A stretch of 64,000 nucleotides of DNA, from NCBI GenBank assembly GCA_963658575.1, contig CAVKQB010000002.1, forward strand, positions 24,850-88,849, read 5' to 3'. The translations under genes were made by a program, and so were the position numbers. Origin of the DNA: W0P28-013 sp963658575 (GTDB taxonomy: Bacteria; Bacteroidota; Bacteroidia; Bacteroidales; Paludibacteraceae). The notes under the pieces were generated by a model that was not told the origin of the DNA, searched no databases, and saw only the letters and a program-made list of their open reading frames with translations. Position 1 is the first letter of the stretch; every line of letters starts with the position of its first letter. Positions 35,416 to 43,677 of this stretch are shown piece after piece.

Positions 35416-36546
35416 ATGGCAGACAATACCAATCTACACGCAGCGAAAGTCGCTAAAAATGATGAGTTCTATACCCAAATCCACGATATAGAGAATGAGA
35501 TAAATCACTATAAAGACTTTTTTTATGACAAAGTGGTCTTTTGTAATTGTGACGACCCATACGAGAGTAACTTCTTTAAGTACTTTGCCAATAACTTTAA
35601 CGAGTTCCATTTGCGCAAACTCATTGCAACATGTTACAATGGTTCCCCTGTATCAGGCAATGAGTTATTATTAGACTTTGGGGACAATGTCAGCGACCCA
35701 AAGAAAATTGCCTATAAGGTAGAAATAACGGAAGTCCGAGATTTTAATGGAGATGGTAGTGAAGATTTAGCAGATGTTCGTTACCTTATGCAGAATGATA
35801 AGAATGTAATTTCTGTTCTGAAAGGCAACGGCGACTTCCGCAGTCCGGAATGTATCGATTTACTGAAAGAAGCAGATGTGGTAGTCACTAATCCGCCTTT
35901 TTCTTTATTTCGTGACTATGTCGCACATTTAGTCAAATACGACAAGAAATTTATCATACTGGGTAATATGAATGCCGTTACCTATAAGGAGATATTTTCG
36001 TTGATAAAGACTAATAAAATGTGGATTGGTTATGGGTTTAATCTCTCAATGGTATTCCGCACAACCTATCCAAATCTTTTAGAGGCAAATCGCAAGTATG
36101 TGCGTTCCAAAGGTTTCGACCCCGACAAGAACTATGTAAAGACACCCGCTATTGCATGGTTTACAAACATTGATATTACCAAACGCCACGAGGAAATGAT
36201 ACTCTACAAGCACTACAATGCAGAGGAATATCCGACCTACGAAAATTATAACGCTATCAATATCAACAAAGTAACGGACATCCCGTGTGATTATGACGGT
36301 GTTATGGGTGTGCCTATTACTTTCTTGGACAAATATAATCCTGCCCAATTTGATATTATTTGGCGAGGTGGTGATATAGAATGGGCAGAAAATGAGTGTT
36401 CGTTCTATACTCCGCCTACTGCTGACAGAGCGAACCGCTTCAAGAAAGCCGACAGAACTTGGCGCATACAAAATCCCTACTTAGTAGATAAGAACGATAA
36501 TGCGGTTGCTGTTTATCAGCGCATTTTCATTCGCCGAAAGAAATAG
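35416..36546 (+). CDS. EcoRI-family adenine-specific DNA methyltransferase
   Basis: Predicted N6-adenine methyltransferase of a restriction-modification system, 376 residues. The catalytic NPPF motif is at 159-162 (VVVTNPPFSLFRDYV). The N-terminal KVAKNDEFYTQIHDIENEINHY and FCNCDDPYESNFFKYF blocks are typical of the EcoRI_methylase family. Recognition specificity cannot be read. Codon usage is visibly AT-richer than in dnaN or lon, consistent with horizontal gain. The nuclease-like gene begins 23 bp downstream. The start is set by the hairpin ending at 35414. Confidence 0.9.
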   Translation: MADNTNLHAAKVAKNDEFYTQIHDIENEINHYKDFFYDKVVFCNCDDPYESNFFKYFANNFNEFHLRKLIATCYNGSPVSGNELLLDFGDNVSDPKKIAYKVEITEVRDFNGDGSEDLADVRYLMQNDKNVISVLKGNGDFRSPECIDLLKEADVVVTNPPFSLFRDYVAHLVKYDKKFIILGNMNAVTYKEIFSLIKTNKMWIGYGFNLSMVFRTTYPNLLEANRKYVRSKGFDPDKNYVKTPAIAWFTNIDITKRHEEMILYKHYNAEEYPTYENYNAININKVTDIPCDYDGVMGVPITFLDKYNPAQFDIIWRGGDIEWAENECSFYTPPTADRANRFKKADRTWRIQNPYLVDKNDNAVAVYQRIFIRRKK

Positions 36547-36569
36547 CACAACTTCAAAATAGTACAACT

Positions 36570-37670
36570 ATGGATATTACTTTGCAACAAATTACAGTCC
36601 GCGAGTTGGCAGACAAGTTCAATGAGAGCGACGATGGTGGTGTAAAAGGGTATGGTGGGAAACTAAATATTCGCCCGCCCTATCAGCGTGAATTCGTGTA
36701 TGACGAGAAGAAAAGAGATGCCGTGATTACCACTATCCTGCGAGGCTTCCCTCTAAATGTGATGTATTGGTCTGACAATGGCGATGGTACTTATGAAGTC
36801 ATAGACGGACAACAGCGTACTATTTCCATCTGCCGATATGTCTGCAAAAAGTTCAGTTACGAAATGCGACAGTTTAACAATCAGCCCGCAGACATTCAAC
36901 AGCGCATACTTGACTATGAACTAATGATATATGTTTGCCGTGGTAGCGAGAGTGAGAAACTGAATTGGTTCGAAGTTATTAACATTGCAGGCGAGCAATT
37001 GACACGACAAGAGTTACTGAACGCCACTTACACGGGACAATGGCTCGCTGATGCAAAACGCTATTTTTCCAAACCGAACTGTGCTGCGCATAATATGGCA
37101 AAACAATACCTTACAGGTTCTGCCATTCGCCAATCCTATTTGGAAACAGCCCTAAAATGGATGTCCCGCCACGACAATAATGGTAAGGTGTGCATAGAAG
37201 GTTATATGGATGCACACCGCCACGATAACAATGCAAATGCTCTGTGGATGTATTTCAAAAGCGTAATAGAATGGGTTGCTATTACCTTTCCAAAGTATCG
37301 ACGGGAAATGCAAGGATTAGACTGGGGACTGCTCTACGACACTTACCACGAGCAGGTGTTGGATGTGGCGGCGATAGAGCAGGAGGTAGGCGAACTGATG
37401 CAAGACGGTGATATTCAGAACAAAAAGGGCATCTATCTCTATGTGTTAGACCACAAAGAGCAGCACCTCGACTTGCGCGGGTTCGATGAGAAGACGCGAC
37501 GGAAAGTGTACGAACAGCAGCACGGCGTCTGCCCTATCTGCGGAAAAGTGTTTGACTACGAGTTTATGGAGGCAGACCACATCATCCCATGGAAGAAAGG
37601 CGGCCGTACCACTCTCGACAACTGCCAAATGCTCTGTATGGAGTGCAATCGCAGAAAAAGCGGAAAATGA
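36570..37670 (+). CDS. DUF262 domain protein with C-terminal HNH nuclease
   Basis: 366 residues. The N-terminal DUF262 (GmrS/ParB-like) domain at ~1-230 has RPPYQREFVYDEKKRDAVIT and the nucleotide-binding DGQQRT at 79-84. The C-terminal ~45 residues form an HNH/zinc-type nuclease: CPICGKVF, ADHIIPW, GGRTTLDNC, LCMECNRRK. Related DUF262 proteins in GmrSD- and SspE-type systems are NTP-stimulated DNA nucleases. Paired 23 bp behind an adenine methyltransferase, it is the likely restriction partner, replacing a PD-(D/E)XK enzyme. AT-rich like its neighbour. Confidence 0.88.
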   Translation: MDITLQQITVRELADKFNESDDGGVKGYGGKLNIRPPYQREFVYDEKKRDAVITTILRGFPLNVMYWSDNGDGTYEVIDGQQRTISICRYVCKKFSYEMRQFNNQPADIQQRILDYELMIYVCRGSESEKLNWFEVINIAGEQLTRQELLNATYTGQWLADAKRYFSKPNCAAHNMAKQYLTGSAIRQSYLETALKWMSRHDNNGKVCIEGYMDAHRHDNNANALWMYFKSVIEWVAITFPKYRREMQGLDWGLLYDTYHEQVLDVAAIEQEVGELMQDGDIQNKKGIYLYVLDHKEQHLDLRGFDEKTRRKVYEQQHGVCPICGKVFDYEFMEADHIIPWKKGGRTTLDNCQMLCMECNRRKSGK

Positions 37671-37967
37671 GAATTAGTAGCAAGTCGCAAGACAAAAGGT
37701 GAGAGGTTATAGGTTATAAGTTATAGGTGAGTGAGCAAAGAGCAAAGATAATTTTGGGCGCGAACAATTATTCATTATTCATTCTTAATTAGTTTCAACC
37801 CCTCCGCTGCGCTCGTCCCCTTGCAAAGGGGACAGGTTCGCAACGTTGTTGGTTCAGTCCTCTCCCCTTTTCAAGGGGAGTACCTGCGAAGCAGGGGTAG
37901 GGTTCTATGTCAATTAACAATTTAGAATGAAAAATGAACAATTAAGATTTTTTCGATAAGCGAGAAC
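37671..37967. repeat. Intergenic mosaic after the restriction-like gene
   Basis: No gene. Words such as GTAGCAAG and GGTTATAAG are followed by a 109-bp module at 37797-37905 (recurs at 57795-57903 with 104/109 identity) containing two GC-rich hairpins, then an AT-rich TTTTTTCGATAAGCGAG word that leads into the phased array. Confidence 0.7.
37797..37905. repeat. 109-bp two-hairpin intergenic module, copy 1
   Basis: Contains GTCCCC-TTGCAAA-GGGGAC and CTCCCC-TTTTCA-AGGGGAG type hairpins. Copies: 57795-57903 (104/109), first 45 bp at 44089-44133 (45/45) and 61132-61176 (44/45). Confidence 0.9.
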
Positions 37968-38119
37968 AAAAACTTGCAAAATTGTGCAGTTCGCAACACA
38001 AAAATCTGCAATTTCTTGCAGTTCGTGAGCCAAAAACTTGCAATTTCTTGCAGTTTAGCGAGCAAAAATCTGCAAAATCTTGCAGTTCGCATGGCGAAAA
38101 AGTGCAAATTCTTGCAGTA
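37968..38119. repeat. Array of five 32-bp-phased palindromes upstream of ATPase 2
   Basis: Five 16-bp dyad cores start at 37974, 38006, 38038, 38070 and 38102, exactly 32 bp apart. The core type is CTGCAATTTCTTGCAG (arms TGCAA/TTGCA). The array ends 8 bp before the TTG of the ATPase 2 promoter. There are no variable spacers, so it is not a CRISPR array. Confidence 0.95.
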
Positions 38120-38124
38120 CAGGC

Positions 38125-38155
38125 TTGTGGGATTGAGAGAAAGGTTGTACCTTTG
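38125..38155 (+). promoter_or_regulatory. Promoter of AAA ATPase 2
   Basis: TTG at 38125-38127, 20-nt spacer, TACCTTTG at 38148-38155, directly downstream of the palindrome array and 28 bp before the ATG. Confidence 0.75.
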
Positions 38156-38183
38156 CAGGCGTAAATCGTTGAAATAGAATACT

Positions 38184-39461
38184 ATGGATCTGATTAGCAT
38201 ACTGCAAGACCAAAAGCAAGAGGTGGTGGCGACGGATATACGCCAATGGTGCCCGCGTAAGGAGGAGAAGTTGTTGGACTTGGACAGCCCCTTGGCGCAA
38301 GTGGTGATAGGGGTTCGGCGCAGCGGAAAATCGACGCTGTGCATGAAAGTCATCAAAGAGAGCGGACTCAACTTCGGATATGTCAATTTCGATGACGAGC
38401 AGTTGGCTCGTCTGCGGGCGGAACAACTGAACGATGTGTTGGACGCTGTATATAAAGTCTATGGCGATGTCAATCACTTGTTCTTGGACGAAGTGCAGAA
38501 TGTACCCGATTGGGCGTTGTTCGTCAATCGGCTACTGCGGCAGGGTATGCACCTGCTGCTGACGGGCAGCAACGCCAATCTGCTATCGGGTGAATTGGCG
38601 ACGCACCTCACGGGGCGGTACAACCAAATAGAATTGTATCCGTTCTCGTTTGCCGAGTACTGCACCGTGCGGCAAGTGGATACCGAGACGCAAAGCACCA
38701 AGGCGAATGCACTGCGCTACAACGCATTAGAGGACTATATGCAGCAGGGCGGTTTCCCCGAGTTGCTGCATCTGCGCAATCCGCACACCTATACCCTCTC
38801 GCTGCTGAACGCCATTCTCAAAAAAGACATCTGCAAGCGTTACAGCGTGCGATATCAACAGACTTTGTCGGATTTAGCCAATGGGGTGTTGGACAATTTC
38901 TGCCAAGAGATTTCGTACAAACAACTGTCGGAACAGTACCAATTAGGGTCGGTGCATACTGCCAAACAGTATCTGCACTACTTGGAGGAGGCGTTCTTGG
39001 TGCGAACACTACCGCTGTACTCTTTCAAGAACCGCGACCGACAGACCCAACGCAAATACTACGCCGTTGACCCCGCTTTCATCACCAACCACGAGGATAT
39101 GCTACAGCGCCCCAATCTCGGGTGGCGACTTGAGAATGTGGTGGCTATCGAACTCATGCGGCGTATGGACAGCGAGCTGGAGCAACTCTACTACTACAAG
39201 CAGTCGCGCCTCTTCGAAGTGGATTTCGTGCGGGTGCGGTTGGGAAAAATAGAAGAGTTGGTGCAAGTAACCTACAACTTTACCGACCCAAGCACAAAAC
39301 AGTACAACCGAGAAGTGGGCGGACTGGTCAAAGGAGCGCAACTGACGGGGTGCAAGAACTTACTGCTGATAATCATGGACGGCAAACCACAGACTATTGA
39401 GCAGGACGGATACACCATCCGATGTGTCCGTGCAACCGATTGGTTGATAGACATTTCCTAA
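38184..39461 (+). CDS. AAA_14-DUF4143 ATP-binding protein 2
   Basis: 425 residues. Walker A GVRRSGKST around 51-59, Walker B LFLDEVQNVPDW around 94-105, then LLLTGSNANLLSGELATHLTGRY. C-terminal DUF4143 region with LFEVDFVRVRL. The expected E-V-K position reads LVQVTYN, so the PD-(D/E)XK-like lysine appears absent, unlike in ATPases 1 and 3. It is flanked upstream by five and downstream by two copies of a 32-bp-phased palindrome. Role unknown; the genomic setting is shared with a restriction-like pair. Confidence 0.88.
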   Translation: MDLISILQDQKQEVVATDIRQWCPRKEEKLLDLDSPLAQVVIGVRRSGKSTLCMKVIKESGLNFGYVNFDDEQLARLRAEQLNDVLDAVYKVYGDVNHLFLDEVQNVPDWALFVNRLLRQGMHLLLTGSNANLLSGELATHLTGRYNQIELYPFSFAEYCTVRQVDTETQSTKANALRYNALEDYMQQGGFPELLHLRNPHTYTLSLLNAILKKDICKRYSVRYQQTLSDLANGVLDNFCQEISYKQLSEQYQLGSVHTAKQYLHYLEEAFLVRTLPLYSFKNRDRQTQRKYYAVDPAFITNHEDMLQRPNLGWRLENVVAIELMRRMDSELEQLYYYKQSRLFEVDFVRVRLGKIEELVQVTYNFTDPSTKQYNREVGGLVKGAQLTGCKNLLLIIMDGKPQTIEQDGYTIRCVRATDWLIDIS

Positions 39462-39490
39462 CCGAACCTCCCCTACCTATCCCAAGGAGG

Positions 39491-39546
39491 AGAACTTGCA
39501 ATTTCTTGCAGTTCGTGAGCCAAAAACTTGCAAAATCTTGCAGTTT
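39491..39546. repeat. Two further 32-bp-phased palindromes downstream of ATPase 2
   Basis: Cores at 39496-39511 and 39528-39543, again 32 bp apart. The 37 bp at 39497-39533 are identical to 38007-38043, giving ATPase 2 a perfect direct repeat on both sides. Confidence 0.95.
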
Positions 39547-39563
39547 GAGATTGTGGGGAGATA

Positions 39564-39602
39564 AAAAAAGATTGCCTGACAAATTGTCAGGCAATCTTTT
39601 TG
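39564..39602. terminator. Bidirectional terminator between ATPase 2 and the lipoprotein
   Basis: A perfect stem (GATTGCCTGACA with its complement, short AAT-containing loop) flanked by A-rich on the left and T-rich on the right, so it can serve both convergent genes. Confidence 0.9.
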
Positions 39603-39632
39603 TTGGCGCAACATGCGCTTATAATCATTGGA

Positions 39633-41024
39633 TTAGTGGCGAACAAACAGATTCGGAGAGGCGACAATCCCTTTCGATGCCTTGGCCGGAGCGTTCGAAG
39701 TGCTGTTTTTTGCCGCGGTAAGCGTGCCCGTATAGGTAATCTCCACAGACGCGCCTTTCGAGTTGGTGGCATACACCTCTATCTTGCACTTGCCATCTTC
39801 GTTCGAGAGGACAATCGCTCCATCGGTGAGGAGATAGACAGGATCGGTCAACTGCTTCCCGCTGATTGTAGCAAAGTAACTGTTGCTCACTGAGCCATCA
39901 TCTGCATCGTAGTGACCGGCGGCAATAGTCCCCGACTCATAGTACGTTCCAATATAGTATGCATTTGCAGGAACAATCGTTACGGCATCTTTGTCGCTCT
40001 CGTTCTCGTAGAAAGCGATGAACTGCAGATACTTTGTGCCGTCGTTGAGAATGAATGCCGCATAGTTCTTCCCGTTTTGCGACTCATAGTTATACTGCGC
40101 CGAGGTGTTGGCGGGGTCGAAAGTATACGCGATATCGTCCTCAGCATCAATCGCATAACCGGTTTCGGCATAGTCGCCAGCGACATTGATGGTGTAGAAT
40201 ATGCTATCCGATGCCATCAGTTTCAGCACAGCAGAATAGGAGTCGGTGCCTGCCTCTTTCACCTCGACCGTGCCATAGAGTGCCGTCAACGGCTTCTCGA
40301 TACCAGTACCCGATACATATCCGAAGGCGCTGAAGTAGGTATTGAAGTTCGCTACGCCATACGAGCCAACGAATTGGGTAGAATAGTAAGAGAAATAGAG
40401 TGCAAAATCGCCGTCGCTCAACGAGCCATCGTCATTGGTGATGACAAAATAGCCGCCGTCGTTGCTGTAGTCGAGGAACTTCGCATCGGTGATGTTGATG
40501 GTTTTGTTCGCTACGGGCGTAATCTTTTGTCCGAAATGTACGATGAAGAGCGAGTCGTGGGCTGCGGTGTAGTACTTCGCCGTAATCTCGATGCGCCCCT
40601 CGTCGGTGTAGTTCTTGACGGTTGCCGAGATGGAGTCGATGTTGTAAATCGTTCCACCGCCATCTTCTTCGCCATCGGTACCGAAGAGGAAGCCCCATAC
40701 TTGCGACTCACCCGCGTCACACTTCGCCGAATAGGTGCCATCGACAAAGGTTGAACCCTTAATAGACAGCGTTACGCTGTAATCGGCGTTACTGCCCGTG
40801 GCAATCACATTGCCCAACGAGCCATCGTTGTCGTTAATGTACTCGGCCGAAGTAATAGCCACCTCTTGTTTGAACTTGACAAGAGCATCTTCATCGGGAA
40901 CAGTATCCGTTGGGATAGAGTCCGTTGGTGCAGTCGATTGATCTGGTTCTTTTAGGTCGTCTTTTTTACAACCAACCGCAAGCAGCATAATTGCGGCTGC
41001 CAGCGCATACTGAAACTTTTTCAT
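39633..41024 (-). CDS. Surface lipoprotein of unknown function
   Basis: 463 residues. The start at 41024 (MKKFQYALAAAIMLLAVGCKK) gives a lipobox with Cys 19; the open frame to 41114 has no signal. After an acidic, Thr/Pro-rich linker (~22-50), the protein is entirely beta-rich. Loose internal repeats of a strand-turn pattern (YSVTLSIKGSTFVDGTYS, YFVITNDDGSLSDGDFALYF) resemble Bacteroidales lipocalin-like lipoproteins. TATCTTTG upstream at 41102-41109 (minus strand) is a probable -7. No functional motif. Confidence 0.78.
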   Translation of the reverse strand: MKKFQYALAAAIMLLAVGCKKDDLKEPDQSTAPTDSIPTDTVPDEDALVKFKQEVAITSAEYINDNDGSLGNVIATGSNADYSVTLSIKGSTFVDGTYSAKCDAGESQVWGFLFGTDGEEDGGGTIYNIDSISATVKNYTDEGRIEITAKYYTAAHDSLFIVHFGQKITPVANKTINITDAKFLDYSNDGGYFVITNDDGSLSDGDFALYFSYYSTQFVGSYGVANFNTYFSAFGYVSGTGIEKPLTALYGTVEVKEAGTDSYSAVLKLMASDSIFYTINVAGDYAETGYAIDAEDDIAYTFDPANTSAQYNYESQNGKNYAAFILNDGTKYLQFIAFYENESDKDAVTIVPANAYYIGTYYESGTIAAGHYDADDGSVSNSYFATISGKQLTDPVYLLTDGAIVLSNEDGKCKIEVYATNSKGASVEITYTGTLTAAKNSTSNAPAKASKGIVASPNLFVRH

Positions 41025-42161
41025 ACCTAAATTATTTATATGGTTTAAGACAGTTTCCGAGCCCCTAAAAGCCTTTATTACTGATAGATGAATTATCGCG
41101 CCAAAGATACGCAATTTTATATTTTGTAAATAGCGTGCGCGCCTATTTTTATGCTACACAACATAAAAATAGCACTATTTTTTCTAATTTTTCCCTCTCA
41201 CACAGCGCAAAAACATATTCTACAACATATTTTGCGCAATGCGCAGTAGTATACTGAGAAAGTGGGTTAGCAGTGAGAGATTAGGAATGAGGAGTGAGGC
41301 GCGGCAGAGCCGCAATTTCAAATTCCAAATTTCAAATTGAAAAATTCAATCATTCAATGATTCAGTGATTCAATGATTCAATTCTGTCCCTCTGCCGAGC
41401 GTAGCGACGGAGGGGGTTCTTTTCTAATGAAGAATTAATAATTAAGAATTTTTTCGGTAAGTGAGGGCAGTGCCAAACTTGTTTGAGCAATGTCGAACGT
41501 AGAAAAAATGCGCACAGCGAATTAAGAATTGTTCGCGTCCAAGTTGGTGACGTTGTTGGTCGTTTTTGAGTTTTTCGTTTTTTTTCGTTCATTTCTTTTG
41601 ACGACCAAAAGAAACGAACCAATTTTGCGATTGAGCGAGCGCAAAGCAAACTTGTTTGCAATTTGCCGAGCGTGAGCAAAATCAAGAATTAAAGAAAAGT
41701 CGCCAGCTGGGGCGCGAGCGTTGCCAAAAATTGGCGGTTTTGGTTTCGGCGGCGCCAAAACTCGCTTCGCTCAGACACTGCCGCCGCTTCTCGAAACACA
41801 AAACCTGATTTTTGACACTCGCCGCCCAATGCTGGAATTCTGGTTTCTATGTTCCTGGGTTTCTCGCGCTTCGCGCAGTTTCGCGTTGTTTTTGGGGATT
41901 TGTGGATTTGGTTATTCGGAGATTTTGGCGTTTCGGCTACCGCAATTTGAAATTTGAAATCTGAAATTGATTAAATAATTGGAAATTAAATAATTAGATA
42001 ATTAAAAAGTCTTTGCTCTTTGTTCTTTGTTCTCTCACCTCTAACCTATAACCTATAACCTATAATTATCTTGTGTCTTGCTACTATTAAATGTCTTTGC
42101 TCTGAAAAAATGCAAATCCCGTGCGATCAGAAAGTGCGCTTTGTAGCAGCCTGCCACAAGG
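41025..42161. repeat. 1.1-kb intergenic mosaic between two minus-strand genes
   Basis: No supported gene. It holds the -7 element of the lipoprotein gene, a truncated copy of the 799-type module (~41384-41417), the AT-rich module at 41441-41530 (copy of 889-976), and a GC-richer stretch at ~41620-41900 whose short open frames lack gene-like features. At ~41960-42075 lies an inverted copy of the AATTATTCAA / ACAAAGAAC / GGTTATAGG word series seen before lon. Confidence 0.65.
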
Positions 42162-43202
42162 TTAATCTATGTCTCGAACGAGACGGACTGCCCGCCCGTA
42201 GTAGCGAGCACCGCTGCCGTTCTGGCTATTGCCGTCGGCGCCACCTGTGTCCGCCGTACGCGCACTGAAGATCAGGAAGTATGCCTCGGTTGCGCCATTC
42301 GCCGTAGCAGACCAATAGGTGCAACTCTTCTGCACATTGTACACTTGCTCTGCCTTGTAGCGACCTCCCGCAGCAGGCAAGAAAACCGCACCTGCCGTTT
42401 CCAATTTCTGCCATTCGTCAAGCGAGAAAGTTTGATAAGCAGCGTAGGCTTCTTCGCTGTTCTCATCGGCGAAGCCGCTCTTGAAGGTTATGCCATCGGG
42501 GCAAGTCCATACATCGGGGAGGAGGATCAGGCCATTCACAGAGTCCGTATCACTCAATTTGATACAGGCAACGCCTCTTTTTGCGCTTGCTTCGGTGCGA
42601 AAGTCGAGCAGAAAATACCATTCCTGTTGGGTAAGGGTGCGGAAAGTTTTGGGTGCATAACCACTGACGGAGTTTTTGCCCCAATCGTAAAAGTCGCCCT
42701 TATAGTCGTTGGATTCTCCGGAAGTACCGACGCCACACATAGCAGTACCACTGCTACCGCTCCAACCGAAGAGGTCTATCTTGTCGGCGAGGTTGCCGTC
42801 GCTGATATTGGCTGTGCCCAATACATCGTATTGATTTTCAGCGAATGACCAACTGCGAGTGGATTGCGTGTACTGCAAGTTGCCTCGCGAGAAAGCGACA
42901 TCCTTATCTATCGCTACCGAGAATACGCCTGCCAATGCCGTTCCGTCGTCGTCGCTAGGGCATTTATAGAGATAAACCGTGTCGTGCACCTCTTTGTACA
43001 CAATCTTTTGCGTGGCACGCGGCAGTATCAGTTTGAGCGTATCGCCCTCTATCATATTGTTCATATCGTAGGTGATACTGTCGATGGTAGTAATCGGTTG
43101 CTCGTAGTACACCTTGCCATTCAGCCACACCACTTGATTGGTTTGCGCCTGCAACAGCAGACTGCTCAACGCCACTGCAAACAGGAAAAATACCTTTTTC
43201 AT
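42162..43202 (-). CDS. Secreted protein with a FISUMP-like C-terminal region
   Basis: 346 residues. Signal peptide ~1-19 (FLFAVALSSLLLQAQ). The N-terminal ~90 residues are unrecognised (VVWLNGKVYYEQPITTIDSI). The C-terminal half (~95-345) has VFSVAIDKDVAFSRGNLQY, WGKNSVSGYAPKTFRTLTQQEW, and a YWSATANG...RAVRLVRD ending typical of the Fibrobacter major paralogous/FGE-sulfatase-like fold of Bacteroidales surface proteins. The assignment is by pattern. Probably co-transcribed with the small protein gene 82 bp upstream. Confidence 0.7.
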   Translation of the reverse strand: MKKVFFLFAVALSSLLLQAQTNQVVWLNGKVYYEQPITTIDSITYDMNNMIEGDTLKLILPRATQKIVYKEVHDTVYLYKCPSDDDGTALAGVFSVAIDKDVAFSRGNLQYTQSTRSWSFAENQYDVLGTANISDGNLADKIDLFGWSGSSGTAMCGVGTSGESNDYKGDFYDWGKNSVSGYAPKTFRTLTQQEWYFLLDFRTEASAKRGVACIKLSDTDSVNGLILLPDVWTCPDGITFKSGFADENSEEAYAAYQTFSLDEWQKLETAGAVFLPAAGGRYKAEQVYNVQKSCTYWSATANGATEAYFLIFSARTADTGGADGNSQNGSGARYYGRAVRLVRDID

Positions 43203-43284
43203 ATCAGATGTTTATTTTGATTTATTTTCTTGCGGCAAAATATATGCCAAATTCTATTTGCCCTGATTTTCAGGCACTTGAAGT

Positions 43285-43677
43285 TCATTGCAAGCGTCTG
43301 CCGTGGGCATCGTACTGCACGCCATCGACCACGATAATCAGTTGTCCGCCCACGATGTATTTCTCCACTCGGCGAACAGGGCGATTCTCGTTGTTCTCCG
43401 CAGGGGCGATAGCGGTGGGAGTCTCCTCCTTGTACACCCCATAGGCGATAACGAATTGGTCAAGACTCTCGGCGGGCACACGCAACTGCTCTACGCCATC
43501 GATAGACAGCACGACGGTTCCTTTGTCGTAACTCATCTTGGGCATCGCCGTCAAGCGATAGCACTTGCTCGTGCCGTCCACCCAAGCATAGACGGCGTTT
43601 ATTTCTGCCTCCTGTGCGCGGGCGACCATCACAGCCAGCAGGCTGCATAGCAACAGGATTGTTCTTCTCATACGCAT
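43285..43677 (-). CDS. Small secreted protein of unknown function
   Basis: 130 residues. Signal peptide ~1-21 (TILLLCSLLAVMVARAQ). The mature part is short, with a beta-strand-rich segment (YRLTAMPKMSYDKGTVVLSI) and a C-terminal VGGQLIIVVDGVQYDAHGRRLQ. That tail resembles the end of Bacteroidota sorting-type domains (YDAxGRxLQ), but the final strand is missing. An alternative start lies two codons downstream (43671). It precedes the FISUMP-like gene on the same strand. Confidence 0.65.
   Translation of the reverse strand: MRMRRTILLLCSLLAVMVARAQEAEINAVYAWVDGTSKCYRLTAMPKMSYDKGTVVLSIDGVEQLRVPAESLDQFVIAYGVYKEETPTAIAPAENNENRPVRRVEKYIVGGQLIIVVDGVQYDAHGRRLQ

Noticed and set aside
35158..35456. Short open frames on both strands across the methyltransferase leader
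   Set aside because: They run through complementary arms of perfect inverted repeats and have no start context or protein-like composition.
37968..38119. CRISPR array
   Set aside because: Units are contiguous 32-bp repeats with no unique spacers, only five copies, and no cas genes nearby.
37974..38177. 67-codon frame through the palindrome array
   Set aside because: The translated repeats simply reflect the DNA array; the 32-bp period is not a multiple of three, so no repeated peptide is maintained.
41221..41262. Attachment site or tRNA remnant near the lipoprotein upstream region
   Set aside because: No tRNA-like fold, integrase or matching partner repeat could be found.
41721..41957. 78-codon frame in the 1.1-kb intergenic region
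   Set aside because: Composition and context are those of mosaic intergenic DNA; no signal, domain or promoter, and neighbouring frames are equally open.
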